Shown: one piece after another, positions 9,208 through 18,058 of the stretch | How the letters are laid out: every line of letters starts with the position of its first letter | Position numbering within the stretch: the stretch's first letter is position 1 | Origin: Rhodovibrionaceae bacterium | GTDB lineage: Bacteria; Pseudomonadota; Alphaproteobacteria; Kiloniellales; DSM-21159 | Direction of reading: 5' to 3' | Assembly: GCA_028279885.1 (NCBI GenBank) | Contig: JANQMX010000067.1 | Location: 124,001-188,000 of the forward strand | Length of the DNA: 64,000 bases | The notes under the pieces: model-generated | Told to the model about the DNA's origin: nothing | Seen by the model: the letters and a program-made list of their open reading frames with translations, nothing else | The model's database searches: none | Program-made: the position numbers and the translations under genes

Positions 9208-9969
9208 CTAATCCTCGTCGCCCAGGTAGGCGCGGCGCACCTCCGGGTCGTCGCGCACCTGCTGCGGCGTGCCGGTCATCAGGAGCGCGCCCTTGACCAG
9301 CACGCTGACCCGGTCGGCCAGGGCGAAGACCACGTCCATGTCGTGCTCGACCAGCAGGATGCCGATCTGCCCCTTCAGCGGCCGCAGCAGGTCCATCATG
9401 GCGCGGCTTTCGCTCTGGCCCATGCCGGCCATGGGCTCGTCGAGCAGCAGCAGAGACGGCTCGCTGGCCAGCGCCATGGCCAGTTCCAATTGCCGCTGCT
9501 CGCCGTGGGCCAGCTCGGTGACCTTGAGCTTGGCCTTGTCCGCGAGACCGATGCGCTCCAGCACCTGGGTGGCCGGCGCGCGCAGAGCTGCATCGCGACG
9601 CGCCCGGGTCCAGAAGCGGAAGCTGTGCCCCTGCTGCGCCTGGACGGCGAGAGCCACGTTGTCCTCGGCTGTAAACTCGGGGAAGAGGCTGGTGATCTGG
9701 TAGGAGCGCTTGAGGCCGAGCTGCGCCCGCTTGTGAGTCGGCAGGCGGGTGATGTCGCGGCCCTGGAAGCGCACCCGCCCGGCGCTGGGTCGAATCTCGC
9801 CGGAGATCTGGCCGATGGCCGTGGTCTTGCCGGCGCCGTTGGGGCCGATCAGGGCATGAATTTCGCCCGGCCGCACGGCGAAGCTGAGGTTGTCCGAGGC
9901 GACGACGGCGCCGTAGGACTTGCTGAGATCGACGACCTCGAGAAGCGGCACCTCGGGGGTTCTAGTCAT
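9208..9969 (-). CDS. livG: Branched-chain amino acid type ABC transporter ATP-binding protein LivG
   Basis: A 253-residue ATPase with Walker A GPNGAGKTT (residues 42-50) and the LivG-type signature LAHGEQRQLELAMAL in place of LSGGQ. ATG 9969 is chosen because it overlaps the end of livM by 8 bp and gives the normal N-terminus (EVPLLEVVDLSKSYG). An upstream in-frame codon would extend it into livM. It pairs with LivF as the motor of the importer. Confidence 0.92.
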   Translation of the reverse strand: MTRTPEVPLLEVVDLSKSYGAVVASDNLSFAVRPGEIHALIGPNGAGKTTAIGQISGEIRPSAGRVRFQGRDITRLPTHKRAQLGLKRSYQITSLFPEFTAEDNVALAVQAQQGHSFRFWTRARRDAALRAPATQVLERIGLADKAKLKVTELAHGEQRQLELAMALASEPSLLLLDEPMAGMGQSESRAMMDLLRPLKGQIGILLVEHDMDVVFALADRVSVLVKGALLMTGTPQQVRDDPEVRRAYLGDED

Positions 9970-10957
9970 CGTCGGTCGCCTTCCCCACCAGCCAGCCGTA
10001 GACGCCACGGCGCGCGAAGAGCACGACGAAGACCAGGAAGGGGCCCAGCACAACCATCCAATGCTCGGTAATCTGCTGCAGCACCTCTTCCATCAGGAGC
10101 AGGGTGGCGGCGCCCAGCACGGGGCCGTAGAGCGTGCCCATGCCGCCGAGGATGACCATGATCATGATCTCGCCGGAGCGGGTCCAATGCATCATGTCGG
10201 GGCCGACGAACTCGGTGTGGTTGGCGGCCAGGGCACCGGCCAGGCCCGCGCCCATGCCGGCGATGGTGAAGGCGGCGAGCTTGTAGCGATAAGTGGCGAA
10301 GCCCAGCGCCTTCATGCGCGCCTCGTTCTGCTTGCAGCCGCGGATGACCATGCCGAAGCGGCTGTTCACCAGGCGCTGCATCAGCGCCAGGAAGAGCAGC
10401 AGCAGCACGAGGGTGAGATAGTAGAACTGCCACTCGTCATAGAGGTCGAGGGGCGGCAGGGACGAGCGCTCCCAGAGGTTCAGGCCGTCCTCGCCGCCGT
10501 AGGTCGGCAGCGAGATCATGAAGTAGTAGAGCATCTGGGCGAAGGCCAAGGTGATCATGATGAAGTAGACGCCTTGGGTGCGCAGGCTGAGGGCGCCGAT
10601 CACCAGGGCGAAGAGGCCAGACACGAGGATGGCCAGCGGAAACTGCACGAAGGCACTGACGCTGCCGGTCCAGTCCCAGGGCAGGAAGGGGATGACCGTG
10701 CCGTCGAAGGCATGATGCATCAGGATGCCGACGGTATAGGCACCGATGCCGAAGAAGGCGGCGTGCCCGAAGCTGACCATGCCGCCATAGCCGAGGATGA
10801 CGTCCAGGCTGACCGCGGCGATGGCGTAGATCAGGATGCGGCTGGCCACGGTGGTCAGGAAGGGCTCGCCGGCCGCATCCGCCAAGGGCGGTAACACCAC
10901 GAGGATGATGAGAGCCAGGCCGTGCACGACGGCGCGCCGGGTGAGGCGTCCCTCCAT
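9962..10957 (-). CDS. livM: Branched-chain amino acid type ABC transporter permease LivM
   Basis: A 331-residue inner-membrane permease with eight or more hydrophobic segments. It shows the LivM-type stretch GYGGMVSFGHAAFFGIGAYT near residues 55-74 and a C-terminal AANHTEFVGPD segment. It forms the pore with LivH. It begins 4 bp after livH ends, and its stop is overlapped by livG, indicating one transcript. Confidence 0.92.
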   Translation of the reverse strand: MEGRLTRRAVVHGLALIILVVLPPLADAAGEPFLTTVASRILIYAIAAVSLDVILGYGGMVSFGHAAFFGIGAYTVGILMHHAFDGTVIPFLPWDWTGSVSAFVQFPLAILVSGLFALVIGALSLRTQGVYFIMITLAFAQMLYYFMISLPTYGGEDGLNLWERSSLPPLDLYDEWQFYYLTLVLLLLFLALMQRLVNSRFGMVIRGCKQNEARMKALGFATYRYKLAAFTIAGMGAGLAGALAANHTEFVGPDMMHWTRSGEIMIMVILGGMGTLYGPVLGAATLLLMEEVLQQITEHWMVVLGPFLVFVVLFARRGVYGWLVGKATDDD

Positions 10958-10961
10958 GCCG

Positions 10962-11885
10962 CTAGCTCCCGTAGGCCTGGAAAAGGCCGCGCGGGCGCCA
11001 GATCAGCACCAAGGCCATCAAGAGATAGATGGTGATGCTGGAGAGCGAGGCGGCGACGTTGTCGGCGACGGAGGGCTCGAAGAGGTTGCGCATGATGACC
11101 GGCAGGAAGGCGCGGCCATAGGTGTCGACCAGTCCGACCAGCAGCGCCCCGACCAGGGCGCCGCGCACCGAGCCGATGCCGCCGATGATGATGACCACGA
11201 AGGTGAGGATGAGGATCTGCTCGCCCATGCCGACCTCGATGGCCAGCATGGGCCCGGCCATAGCGCCGGCAAGACCGGCCAGCATGGCGCCGATGGCGAA
11301 GACCACGGTGAAGAGGCGGTCGATGTCGACGCCCATGGCGCCGACCGTCTCCCGGTGCGTCGCGCCGGCGCGGATCAGCATGCCGAGGCGCGTGTTGACG
11401 ATCAGGTGGCGCAGCAGGATGGCGACCACCAGGCCCGCGAAGATGATGAAGAGGCGATAGGCGGGGTAGGGGGCGCCGGGAATGATCTCGACGGTGCCGG
11501 AGAGCCACTCCGGTGTAGACAGGAAAAGCGCCTGCGGCCCCCAGATGATCTTGGTCAGCTCGTTGAAGGTCAGGATGATGCCGAAGGTGGCGAGCACCTG
11601 GTCGAGATGGTCGCGCGCGTAGAGCCGGCGCATGGCAACGAGCTCGATCACGACCCCGGCCAAGCCCGCCGCTGCCATGCCGGCCATCACACCGAGGAAG
11701 AAGTTGCCGCTCGCCATGGTCACGGTGGCGGTGACGTAGGCGCCCAGCATGTAGAGCGAGCCGTGCGCCAGGTTGATCAGGTGCATGATCCCGAACACCA
11801 GCGTCAGGCCGGCGGCCATGAGGAAGAGCATGACGCCTTGCTGCAGGCCGTTGAGCGTCTGTTCGAGAAAGAGGACGACCGTCAT
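10962..11885 (-). CDS. livH: Branched-chain amino acid type ABC transporter permease LivH
   Basis: A 307-residue inner-membrane permease of the LivH type, with the family N-terminus (FLEQTLNGLQQGVMLFLMA) and the INLAHGSLYMLGAY segment near residue 40. It partners LivM. It is separated from livK by 88 bp that contain a strong hairpin, a common way to make more binding protein than permease. Confidence 0.92.
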   Translation of the reverse strand: MTVVLFLEQTLNGLQQGVMLFLMAAGLTLVFGIMHLINLAHGSLYMLGAYVTATVTMASGNFFLGVMAGMAAAGLAGVVIELVAMRRLYARDHLDQVLATFGIILTFNELTKIIWGPQALFLSTPEWLSGTVEIIPGAPYPAYRLFIIFAGLVVAILLRHLIVNTRLGMLIRAGATHRETVGAMGVDIDRLFTVVFAIGAMLAGLAGAMAGPMLAIEVGMGEQILILTFVVIIIGGIGSVRGALVGALLVGLVDTYGRAFLPVIMRNLFEPSVADNVAASLSSITIYLLMALVLIWRPRGLFQAYGS

Positions 11886-11934
11886 GACGGCGTGCGCGAA
11901 GTGAGATCAGGAGAGTGGAGGGTGGAAAGCGAAA

Positions 11935-11953
11935 CGGGGGCGCAAGGCCCCCG
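11935..11953 (-). terminator. Hairpin between livK and livH
   Basis: A perfect 7-bp GC stem (CGGGGGC / GCCCCCG) with a 5-nt loop, followed on the minus strand by TTTCGCTTT. It lies just after livK and before livH. It is probably a partial terminator or an RNA 3'-end stabiliser that lets livK be expressed above the permease genes. The U-run is interrupted, so termination is likely incomplete. Confidence 0.5.
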
Positions 11954-11973
11954 CCTCAGGAACCGTCTAAGAG

Positions 11974-13143
11974 CTACATGCTGCACTCGGCGGCGTAGGC
12001 ATCGGCGTGGTCGGTGAAGACCTTGCCCAGTGTCCGGTTGGTCACGCCTTCGCCGTCGCGCACCACCTCACGCACATAGATGTCCTGGATGGGATGCTGG
12101 TTGGGCCCGAAGCGGAAAGCACCGCGCGGAGAGGCGAAGTCGGCCGCCCGTAGCGCCTCGCGGAAAGCGTCCGCGTCGCTCAGGTCGCCACCGACCTTGG
12201 CGACCGCACTGTCGATCAGCAGGGCCGCGTCGTAGCCCTGGGACGCATAAAGCGAGGGCTTGCGGCCGTAGGCCTCCGTGAAGGCCGTGGCGAAGGCCTG
12301 GTTGGCCGGGTTATCGAGATCGTGGGTGTACTGCGAGGTGTTGAGCGTGCCCAAGGCCGCTTCGCCGACGGCCTTCAGGATGCCCTCGTCGAAGGAGAAG
12401 GCGGGGCCGAAGAGCGGTGCATCGGCCATCAGGCCGGCCTGGGCGTACTGCTTGACGAAGTTGATGCCCATGCCGCCGGGCAGGAAGAAGAAGACCGCAT
12501 CGGGGCCGGCGGCGCGCAGGTTGGCAATCTCCGCGGCGTAGTCCACCTGACCGAGCTTGGTGTAGACCTCGGCGGCGATATCGCCCTTGTAGAAGCGCTT
12601 GAAGCCGGAAATCGCATCCTTGCCGGCCGGGTAGTTGGGGGCCATCAGGTAGACGTTCTTGAAGCCCTTGTCGGTGACGTACTGCCCCATGGCTTCGTGC
12701 AGGTTGTCGTTCTGCCAGGCGACGTTGAAATAGTTGGGATGGCAGCGCTTGCCGGCGAGGGCCGAGGGGCCGGCGTTGGGGCTGATGTAGAACTTGCCCG
12801 CGCGGGTGACGGTCGGCACCACCGCCATGGCCAGGTTCGACCAGACGATCCCGGTGACCACGTCGACCTCGTCTTGTCTTAGCATTCTTTGGGCGATCTG
12901 CTTGGCATTCTCCACCTTGCGGGCGTCGTCGACGACGATCAGCTCGGTCGGCACGCCGCCCAGCTTGCCCTCCCGCTCCTTGAGGGCGAGTTCGAAGCCG
13001 TCGCGGATGTCGATACCCAGCGAGGCGCCGCCGCCCGACAGGGTGGTGATCATGCCGACCTTGACGGGATCGGCGGCCAGGGCCGGTGCGGCAAAAACCA
13101 AGCCGGCCGCCGCCGCGGCCGCCAGAACAGGCGCGCTTCTCAT
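11974..13143 (-). CDS. livK: Liv-type ABC transporter substrate-binding protein
   Basis: A 389-residue periplasmic binding protein with a signal peptide (residues 1-23, ending AALA). A type I periplasmic-binding fold follows, starting PVKVGMITTLSGGGASLG. It contains the family ligand-loop region around NAGPSALAGKRCHPNYF. It delivers ligand to LivHM. It is the first gene of the Liv cluster and is divergent from the 2-oxoacid oxidoreductase operon across a 169-bp gap, which suggests that the imported compound, or an acid made from it, feeds that enzyme. The ligand cannot be read from sequence. Confidence 0.9.
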   Translation of the reverse strand: MRSAPVLAAAAAAGLVFAAPALAADPVKVGMITTLSGGGASLGIDIRDGFELALKEREGKLGGVPTELIVVDDARKVENAKQIAQRMLRQDEVDVVTGIVWSNLAMAVVPTVTRAGKFYISPNAGPSALAGKRCHPNYFNVAWQNDNLHEAMGQYVTDKGFKNVYLMAPNYPAGKDAISGFKRFYKGDIAAEVYTKLGQVDYAAEIANLRAAGPDAVFFFLPGGMGINFVKQYAQAGLMADAPLFGPAFSFDEGILKAVGEAALGTLNTSQYTHDLDNPANQAFATAFTEAYGRKPSLYASQGYDAALLIDSAVAKVGGDLSDADAFREALRAADFASPRGAFRFGPNQHPIQDIYVREVVRDGEGVTNRTLGKVFTDHADAYAAECSM

Positions 13144-13247
13144 GGTGTTTCTAACTCCACTATGACGTCATCCCAGACGCGCCATTCGACCATGGAGGAC
13201 CCGGCCAGACAACGGAAAGCGGCGGATCAGGGCGGTAAACCTCGCTT

Positions 13248-13289
13248 TTGATAGGGATCAAGGGCTGCCGCCCGAAAGACGGGCATAAC
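13248..13289 (+). promoter_or_regulatory. FNR-type box with class II promoter spacing
   Basis: TTGATAGGGATCAA at 13248-13261 is a perfect match to the FNR/Anr/FixK consensus TTGAT-N4-ATCAA. A -10-like CATAAC lies at 13284-13289. The implied start site near 13296 puts the box centre at about -41.5, the classic class II position at which FNR replaces the -35 contact. The gene start is 13313. This predicts activation of the downstream oxidoreductase operon at low oxygen. The divergent livK lies 104 bp from the box on the other side and might also be affected. Confidence 0.75.
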
Positions 13290-13312
13290 CCATGCCATCG
13301 GAGGCACGCCCA

Positions 13313-13873
13313 ATGTTCGAAACAAGAATTCACGGTCGGGGGGGCCAAGGCGTTGTGACCGCCGCAGAGCTGCTCTCCGTCGCGGCCTTCGACGGAGGCA
13401 AGCACGCGCAGGCCTTTCCCATGTTCGGCTCTGAGCGCATGGGCGCCCCGGTGGTCTCCTTCTGCCGCATGGACGAGCAGGCAATCCGCCGCCGCGAGCC
13501 GATCATGGAGCCTGACGCCCTGATCATCCAGGACCCGACCCTGCTCCACTCGGTCGATGTCTTCTCCGGGGTCAATCCGGAGGGCTACATCATCATCAAC
13601 TCGACGCGCAGCTTCGAGGAGTTGGGCATCGCCGATTTCGTCGCCACGTTTCCGCCGCATCACGTCTGCGACATCGGTGCCACGGAGCTGGCGATGCAGC
13701 ACGTCGGCCGCCCGGTGCCCAACGCCGCGCTGATTGGTGGCTTCGCGGCGATCACCGGGCAGATCGGTTTCGAGTCCGTGAGCAAGGCCATCCGGGACAA
13801 GTTCCCGCCAGCCGTCGCCGAAGCCAACGTCGCCGCCGCCCGCGAAGCCTACGATCAGGCCAAAGAGGCGTGA
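13313..13873 (+). CDS. 2-oxoacid:acceptor oxidoreductase, gamma subunit
   Basis: A 186-residue gamma-type subunit of the thiamine-diphosphate 2-oxoacid:acceptor oxidoreductase family. The signature GRGGQGVVTAAELL is at residues 9-22, and FPMFGSERMGAPV follows. In these enzymes the gamma domain takes part in CoA and interdomain contacts. ATG 13313 has GGAGG 8 bases upstream, better than the codon at 13292. It heads the gamma-alpha-beta-GltD/ferredoxin cluster, with an FNR box upstream. It is close to the POR/VOR and phenylglyoxylate dehydrogenase gamma subunits; which substrate applies is not known. Confidence 0.9.
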   Translation: MFETRIHGRGGQGVVTAAELLSVAAFDGGKHAQAFPMFGSERMGAPVVSFCRMDEQAIRRREPIMEPDALIIQDPTLLHSVDVFSGVNPEGYIIINSTRSFEELGIADFVATFPPHHVCDIGATELAMQHVGRPVPNAALIGGFAAITGQIGFESVSKAIRDKFPPAVAEANVAAAREAYDQAKEA

Positions 13874-13901
13874 GGCCGCAGCCCAAGGAAGGACAGCAGC
13901 C

Positions 13902-15179
13902 ATGCTGAAGCAGATCGAAGGCTCCCAGGCTGTCGCCGAAGCGGTGGCGCTCTGCCGGCCGCAGGTCGTCTGCGCCTATCCCATCACGCCGCAAACCCAC
14001 ATTGTCGAGGGCATCGGCGCCATGGTGAAGGCCGGCACCCTCGAGAACTGCGAATTCATCAATGTGGAATCCGAATTCGCCGCGCTGTCCGTCGCCATCG
14101 GCGCCTCGGCGGTCGGTGCCCGCGCCTATACCGCCACGGCCAGCCAAGGCCTGCTCTACATGGCCGAGGCGGTGTACAACGCGGCCGGTCTGGGTCTCCC
14201 CATCGTCATGACCATCGGCAACCGGGCCATCGGCTCGCCGATCAACATTTGGAATGACCACAGCGACTCCATGGCGATGAAGGACGCCGGATGGATCCAG
14301 CTCCATGCGGAGACCAACCAGGAGGCCGCCGACCTGCACATTCAGGCCTTCAAGCTGGCCGAATCCCTCAGCTGCCCGGTCATGGTTTGCATGGACGGCT
14401 TCATCCTGACCCACGCCTACGAGCAGGTCGACATCCCGACCCAGGAGCAGGTCGACAGCTTCCTGCCGCCCTTCGAGCCGGTGCAGCAGCTCGACCCAGC
14501 CAATCCCTATTCCATCGGTGCCATGGTCGGACCCGACGCCTTTGCCGAGGTGCGCTACCTGGCCCATCACAAGCAGATGGAAGCGCTTGAGCGCATTCCG
14601 CCCATCGCCGAGGAGTTCAGAGAGATCTTCGGCCGCGAGGCCGGCGGCTTGGTCCGCAGCTATCGCACCGAGGACGCCGAAACCATCGTCGTCGCCCTAG
14701 GCTCGGTGAACGGCACCATCAAAGAGGTCGTCGATGCCCAGCGCGACGCAGGCGTGAAGATCGGCAGCGTCAGCATCTGCTCCTTCCGGCCTTTCCCGCT
14801 GGCTGCGCTCAACGAGGCCCTGAAGGGCGCCAAGCGCATCGTCTGCCTGGAGAAGAGCCTGGCGCCGGGCCTAGGCGGCATGCTCGCCTCCAACGTCCGC
14901 ATGGCCCTGCGCAGCCATCCGTTGCCGGTCTACACCGTTATCGCCGGTCTCGGCGGCCGGGTGATCACCCGCAAGTCCTTGAGCGAGCTCTTCGAGCGCG
15001 CCGGGCGCGACAGCCTCGAAGATGTCACCTTCCTCGACCTCAATTGGGAGGTGGTCCAGGACCAGATCGCCCGCGCCCGCGAGCTGCGCCATTCCGGACC
15101 CATTGCCGAGAACCTGCTGAAGGCCCTCAACCCGGGCCTGGTGGAGCGGGTCTCGCCACCACAGGAAACCAATCCATGA
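13902..15179 (+). CDS. 2-oxoacid:acceptor oxidoreductase, alpha subunit
   Basis: A 425-residue alpha subunit. The N-terminal pyrimidine-binding domain has YPITPQTHIVEGI (about residues 26-38) and NVESEFAALS (about 50-59), with TATASQGLLYM next. A C-terminal transketolase-like domain carries VVALGSVNGTIKEVVD. Together with beta it binds thiamine diphosphate and oxidatively decarboxylates a 2-oxoacid to an acyl-CoA. The gap after gamma is 28 bp and contains GGAAGGA before the ATG. The stop overlaps the ATG of beta by 4 bp, so the subunits are made in step. Confidence 0.92.
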   Translation: MLKQIEGSQAVAEAVALCRPQVVCAYPITPQTHIVEGIGAMVKAGTLENCEFINVESEFAALSVAIGASAVGARAYTATASQGLLYMAEAVYNAAGLGLPIVMTIGNRAIGSPINIWNDHSDSMAMKDAGWIQLHAETNQEAADLHIQAFKLAESLSCPVMVCMDGFILTHAYEQVDIPTQEQVDSFLPPFEPVQQLDPANPYSIGAMVGPDAFAEVRYLAHHKQMEALERIPPIAEEFREIFGREAGGLVRSYRTEDAETIVVALGSVNGTIKEVVDAQRDAGVKIGSVSICSFRPFPLAALNEALKGAKRIVCLEKSLAPGLGGMLASNVRMALRSHPLPVYTVIAGLGGRVITRKSLSELFERAGRDSLEDVTFLDLNWEVVQDQIARARELRHSGPIAENLLKALNPGLVERVSPPQETNP

Positions 15180-16219
15180 CCGAAGAAAGCGCCCTGCAGA
15201 AGGTCAAGTTCTACCAGACCGGCACCCACACCGTCGGCAACCGCTTCCTGAGCGAAGCGAACCGCACGGTGCAGGCCTCCATCGACCGCTCCAACGCCAT
15301 CACCTCGGGCCACCGGGCCTGCCAGGGCTGCGGCGAGGCACTCGGCGCGCGCTATGCGCTCGATTCCGCCATGCGGGCCACCGACGGCAATCTCGTGGCC
15401 GTCAACGCCACCGGCTGCCTCGAGGTCTTCACCACGCCGTACCCCGAGACCTCCTGGCAGATCCCCTGGCTGCACTCGCTGTTCGGCAATGCCCCGGCTG
15501 TGGCCTCGGGCGTGGCCGCCGGCCTGCGCCGCCTGGGACGGGACAACGTGCGGGTGGTGGCGCAGGGCGGCGACGGCGGCACCGTCGACATCGGCTTCGG
15601 CTGCCTGTCTGGCATGTTCGAGCGCAACGACGATGTGCTCTACGTCTGCTACGACAACGAGGCCTATATGAACACCGGCGTGCAGCGCTCTTCGGCGACG
15701 CCGCCGACGGCCCGCACGGCGACCACGCCTGCGGTGGGCGACGCACCGGGCAACGTCTTCGGCACCGGCAAGAACCTGCCGCAGATCGCCATGGCCCATA
15801 ACATCCCCTATGTCGCCACGGCGACGGTCGCCGACCTGCACGACCTGGAGGCCAAGGTGACCAAGGCCATGGGAATGCACGGCGCCCGCTACATCCACAT
15901 CATGGTGCCCTGTCCCTTGGGATGGGGCTCCAAGTCCGAGGACACCATCAAGGTCGCGCGCCTGGCGGTGGAATGCGGGCTCTTCCCGCTGTTCGAGGCC
16001 GAGCACGGCGAGGTGACGGCGGTCAAGAAGATCCGCCGCAAGGTGCCGGTCGAAGCCTACCTGCGCCTGCAGCGCCGCTTCGCTCATCTCTTCAAGAAAG
16101 GCGCCGAAGACCACGAGCGCATCGCACGCATCCAGCGCATGGCCGATACCAACATCAGGAAGTACGGGCTTTTGCCCCAGGAGCAACCCGACGCGCAGCC
16201 TGTGGAGCAGCCGGCATGA
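15176..16219 (+). CDS. 2-oxoacid:acceptor oxidoreductase, beta subunit
   Basis: A 347-residue beta subunit. It has the Cys pair HRACQGCGEAL (about residues 47-57) and a further Cys in NATGCLEVF. These fit the [4Fe-4S] site of POR-type beta subunits. The thiamine-diphosphate motif runs from GDGGTVDIGFG to CYDNEAYMNTGVQRS. ATG 15176 overlaps the alpha stop, and its own stop overlaps the next gene's ATG. Subunit sizes and order (gamma, alpha, beta, electron-transfer protein) fit a pyruvate-, ketoisovalerate- or phenylglyoxylate-type enzyme. Confidence 0.92.
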   Translation: MTEESALQKVKFYQTGTHTVGNRFLSEANRTVQASIDRSNAITSGHRACQGCGEALGARYALDSAMRATDGNLVAVNATGCLEVFTTPYPETSWQIPWLHSLFGNAPAVASGVAAGLRRLGRDNVRVVAQGGDGGTVDIGFGCLSGMFERNDDVLYVCYDNEAYMNTGVQRSSATPPTARTATTPAVGDAPGNVFGTGKNLPQIAMAHNIPYVATATVADLHDLEAKVTKAMGMHGARYIHIMVPCPLGWGSKSEDTIKVARLAVECGLFPLFEAEHGEVTAVKKIRRKVPVEAYLRLQRRFAHLFKKGAEDHERIARIQRMADTNIRKYGLLPQEQPDAQPVEQPA

Positions 16220-17856
16220 AAGACACCGTTCTGCCCTTCGCCATCACCCTCGACCCCGGCACCAGCCTGGCCAACGAGACTGGCTCCTGGCGTGACGAGC
16301 GGCCGACCTATATCGACCGCCTGCCGCCCTGCAACAACGCCTGCCCGGCCGGCGAAAACATCCAAGGCTGGCTCTATCACGCAGAGGAGGGGGACTACGC
16401 CGGCGCCTGGCAGGTCCTGATGCAGGACAACCCCATGCCGGGCGTGATGGGCCGCGTCTGCTACCATCCCTGCGAGACCTCTTGTAACCGCGCCAAGCTC
16501 GACCAGGCCGTGAGCATTCACGCCGTCGAGCGCTTTCTTGGCGACTACGCCCTGCAGCACGGCCTGAAGCCCAGCTTCGAGGCAGAGCCCAGCGGCAAGC
16601 GGGTGCTGATCGTCGGGGCAGGGCCGAGCGGCCTGTCCGCCGCCTATCACCTGACCCGCATGGGCCATCAGGTCACCATCCGCGAGGCCGGCCCCATGGC
16701 CGGCGGCATGATGCGCTTCGGCATTCCCAAGTACCGCCTGCCGCGCGACATTCTCGACGGCGAGATCCAGCGCATCCTCGATATGGGCGTGACCTTGGAG
16801 CTCGAGACCAAGGTGGAGGACATCGAGGCGGCCTTCACGCAAGACGGCTTCGATGCGGTCTTCATCGCTGTCGGCGCGCATCTCGCCAAGCGAACCAGCA
16901 TCCCGGCGCACGCCGCCGGCAAGATCCTCGATGCCGTCTCGGTGCTGCGCGACATGGAGACAGGTGCGGAGCCGCCGCAGCTCGGCCGCCGGGTCGTCGT
17001 CTACGGCGGCGGCAACACGGCTATGGACGTGGCCCGCACCGCCAAGCGCCTGGGCGTCGACGAGGCCATGATCGTCTACCGCCGCACCCGCAAGGAGATG
17101 CCCGCCCACGAGTTCGAGGCCCGCGAGGCCGAGGAGGAAGGGGTGATGATCCACTGGCTGCGGACCATCAAGCAGATCGACGAGACCACCTTCACCGTCG
17201 AGAAGATGGCGATCGACGAGGACGGCCGGCCGCAGCCCACCGGCGAGTTCGAGACCCTGGAGGCCGACACCCTCATCCTCGCCCTTGGCCAGGACGTCGA
17301 CACCAGCTTCCTGGAAGAGGTACCGGGCGTGGAGATCGCCCGCGACGGCGTGGTCCAGGTTACCCCCCAGATGATGACCGGCCGCGCCGGGCTCTTCGCC
17401 GGCGGCGACATGGTCCCCTCCGAGCGCACGGTCACCGTTGCCATCGGCCACGGCAAGAAAGCCGCCCGCAACATCGATGCCTGGCTGCGCGGCGAGACCT
17501 ATGAAGCGCCGGAGAAGCACGAGCTGGCCGACTTCGACCTCTTGAACACCTGGTACTACGACGATGCCCCGCAACGGGTGCAGGGGCAGCTCGATCTGTT
17601 GCGCCGACAGAGCGGCTTCGAGGAGGTGCTCCAGGGCCTCAACGAGGAGAACGCGCTCTTCGAGGCGCGGCGCTGCCTCTCCTGCGGCAACTGCTTCGAG
17701 TGCGACACTTGCTACGGCATCTGCCCGGACAACGCGGTGATCAAGCTCGGCCCGGGCAAGCGCTTCCAGTTCAACTACGACTACTGCAAGGGCTGCGGCA
17801 TCTGCGCCGCCGAGTGCCCCTGCGGCGCCATCGCCATGATCCCCGAGGTGGTGTAG
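16216..17856 (+). CDS. GltD-like FAD/NAD(P) oxidoreductase fused to a 2[4Fe-4S] ferredoxin domain
   Basis: A 546-residue electron-transfer subunit. The N-terminal part is like the glutamate synthase small subunit: Cys-rich entry (C39, C43, C82, C86, C90), an FAD Rossmann motif VLIVGAGPSGLSAAY at about 130-144, and an NAD(P) motif VVVYGGGNTAMDVA near 260-273. The last 60 residues form a ferredoxin with Cys clusters CLSCGNC...CDTC and CKGCGICAAEC. The fusion would pass electrons from the oxidoreductase clusters to NAD(P)+. Phenylglyoxylate:NAD+ oxidoreductase is known to use separate delta and epsilon subunits of these two types; here they are one chain. It overlaps the beta stop by 4 bp and ends the operon. 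Confidence 0.9.
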   Translation: MKDTVLPFAITLDPGTSLANETGSWRDERPTYIDRLPPCNNACPAGENIQGWLYHAEEGDYAGAWQVLMQDNPMPGVMGRVCYHPCETSCNRAKLDQAVSIHAVERFLGDYALQHGLKPSFEAEPSGKRVLIVGAGPSGLSAAYHLTRMGHQVTIREAGPMAGGMMRFGIPKYRLPRDILDGEIQRILDMGVTLELETKVEDIEAAFTQDGFDAVFIAVGAHLAKRTSIPAHAAGKILDAVSVLRDMETGAEPPQLGRRVVVYGGGNTAMDVARTAKRLGVDEAMIVYRRTRKEMPAHEFEAREAEEEGVMIHWLRTIKQIDETTFTVEKMAIDEDGRPQPTGEFETLEADTLILALGQDVDTSFLEEVPGVEIARDGVVQVTPQMMTGRAGLFAGGDMVPSERTVTVAIGHGKKAARNIDAWLRGETYEAPEKHELADFDLLNTWYYDDAPQRVQGQLDLLRRQSGFEEVLQGLNEENALFEARRCLSCGNCFECDTCYGICPDNAVIKLGPGKRFQFNYDYCKGCGICAAECPCGAIAMIPEVV

Positions 17857-17891
17857 GGCCGCCAGGGCTGGCCTCAACCGCACCTCTCGTT

Positions 17892-18058
17892 GTCATGCTT
17901 GGGCGAGGCCCACTGGGCCGTAAGGCCCGGGGCCGAGTTCCGAGCATCCACGGCCGGGTTCCGTGCGAGCCGAGGAGTGCCTTCGGCATCTCGCTCCGCG
18001 AGCCTCGCAACTCGCCACTTCGGGTCTACGACCCTGCGCGGCTCGCGCAAGGATGACG
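17892..18058. repeat. Mosaic hairpin repeat, variant copy 5 (in gap 17857-18172)
   Basis: A related element with ends GTCATGC...GGATGAC. It contains the hairpin GGGCCGTAAGGCCC and a module with GCCTTCGGCATCTCGCTCCG that is shared with copy 4. It lacks the CCCCGG cores. The remaining bases of this 316-bp gap hold only the leader of the sulfatase gene. Confidence 0.55.

Noticed and set aside
8512..12017. Long plus-strand frames (8512-10071 and 10836-12017) opposite the liv genes
   Set aside because: His-, Gln- and Asp-rich compositions without motifs are mirror images of the ATPase and permease genes.
13162..13171. ATGACGTCAT palindrome before livK as a regulator site
   Set aside because: A single 10-bp palindrome without a second copy or a matching regulator; chance cannot be excluded.
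14930..17883. Long minus-strand frames opposite the oxidoreductase operon
   Set aside because: They cross several real gene boundaries and show no domain, so they are readouts of codon bias.
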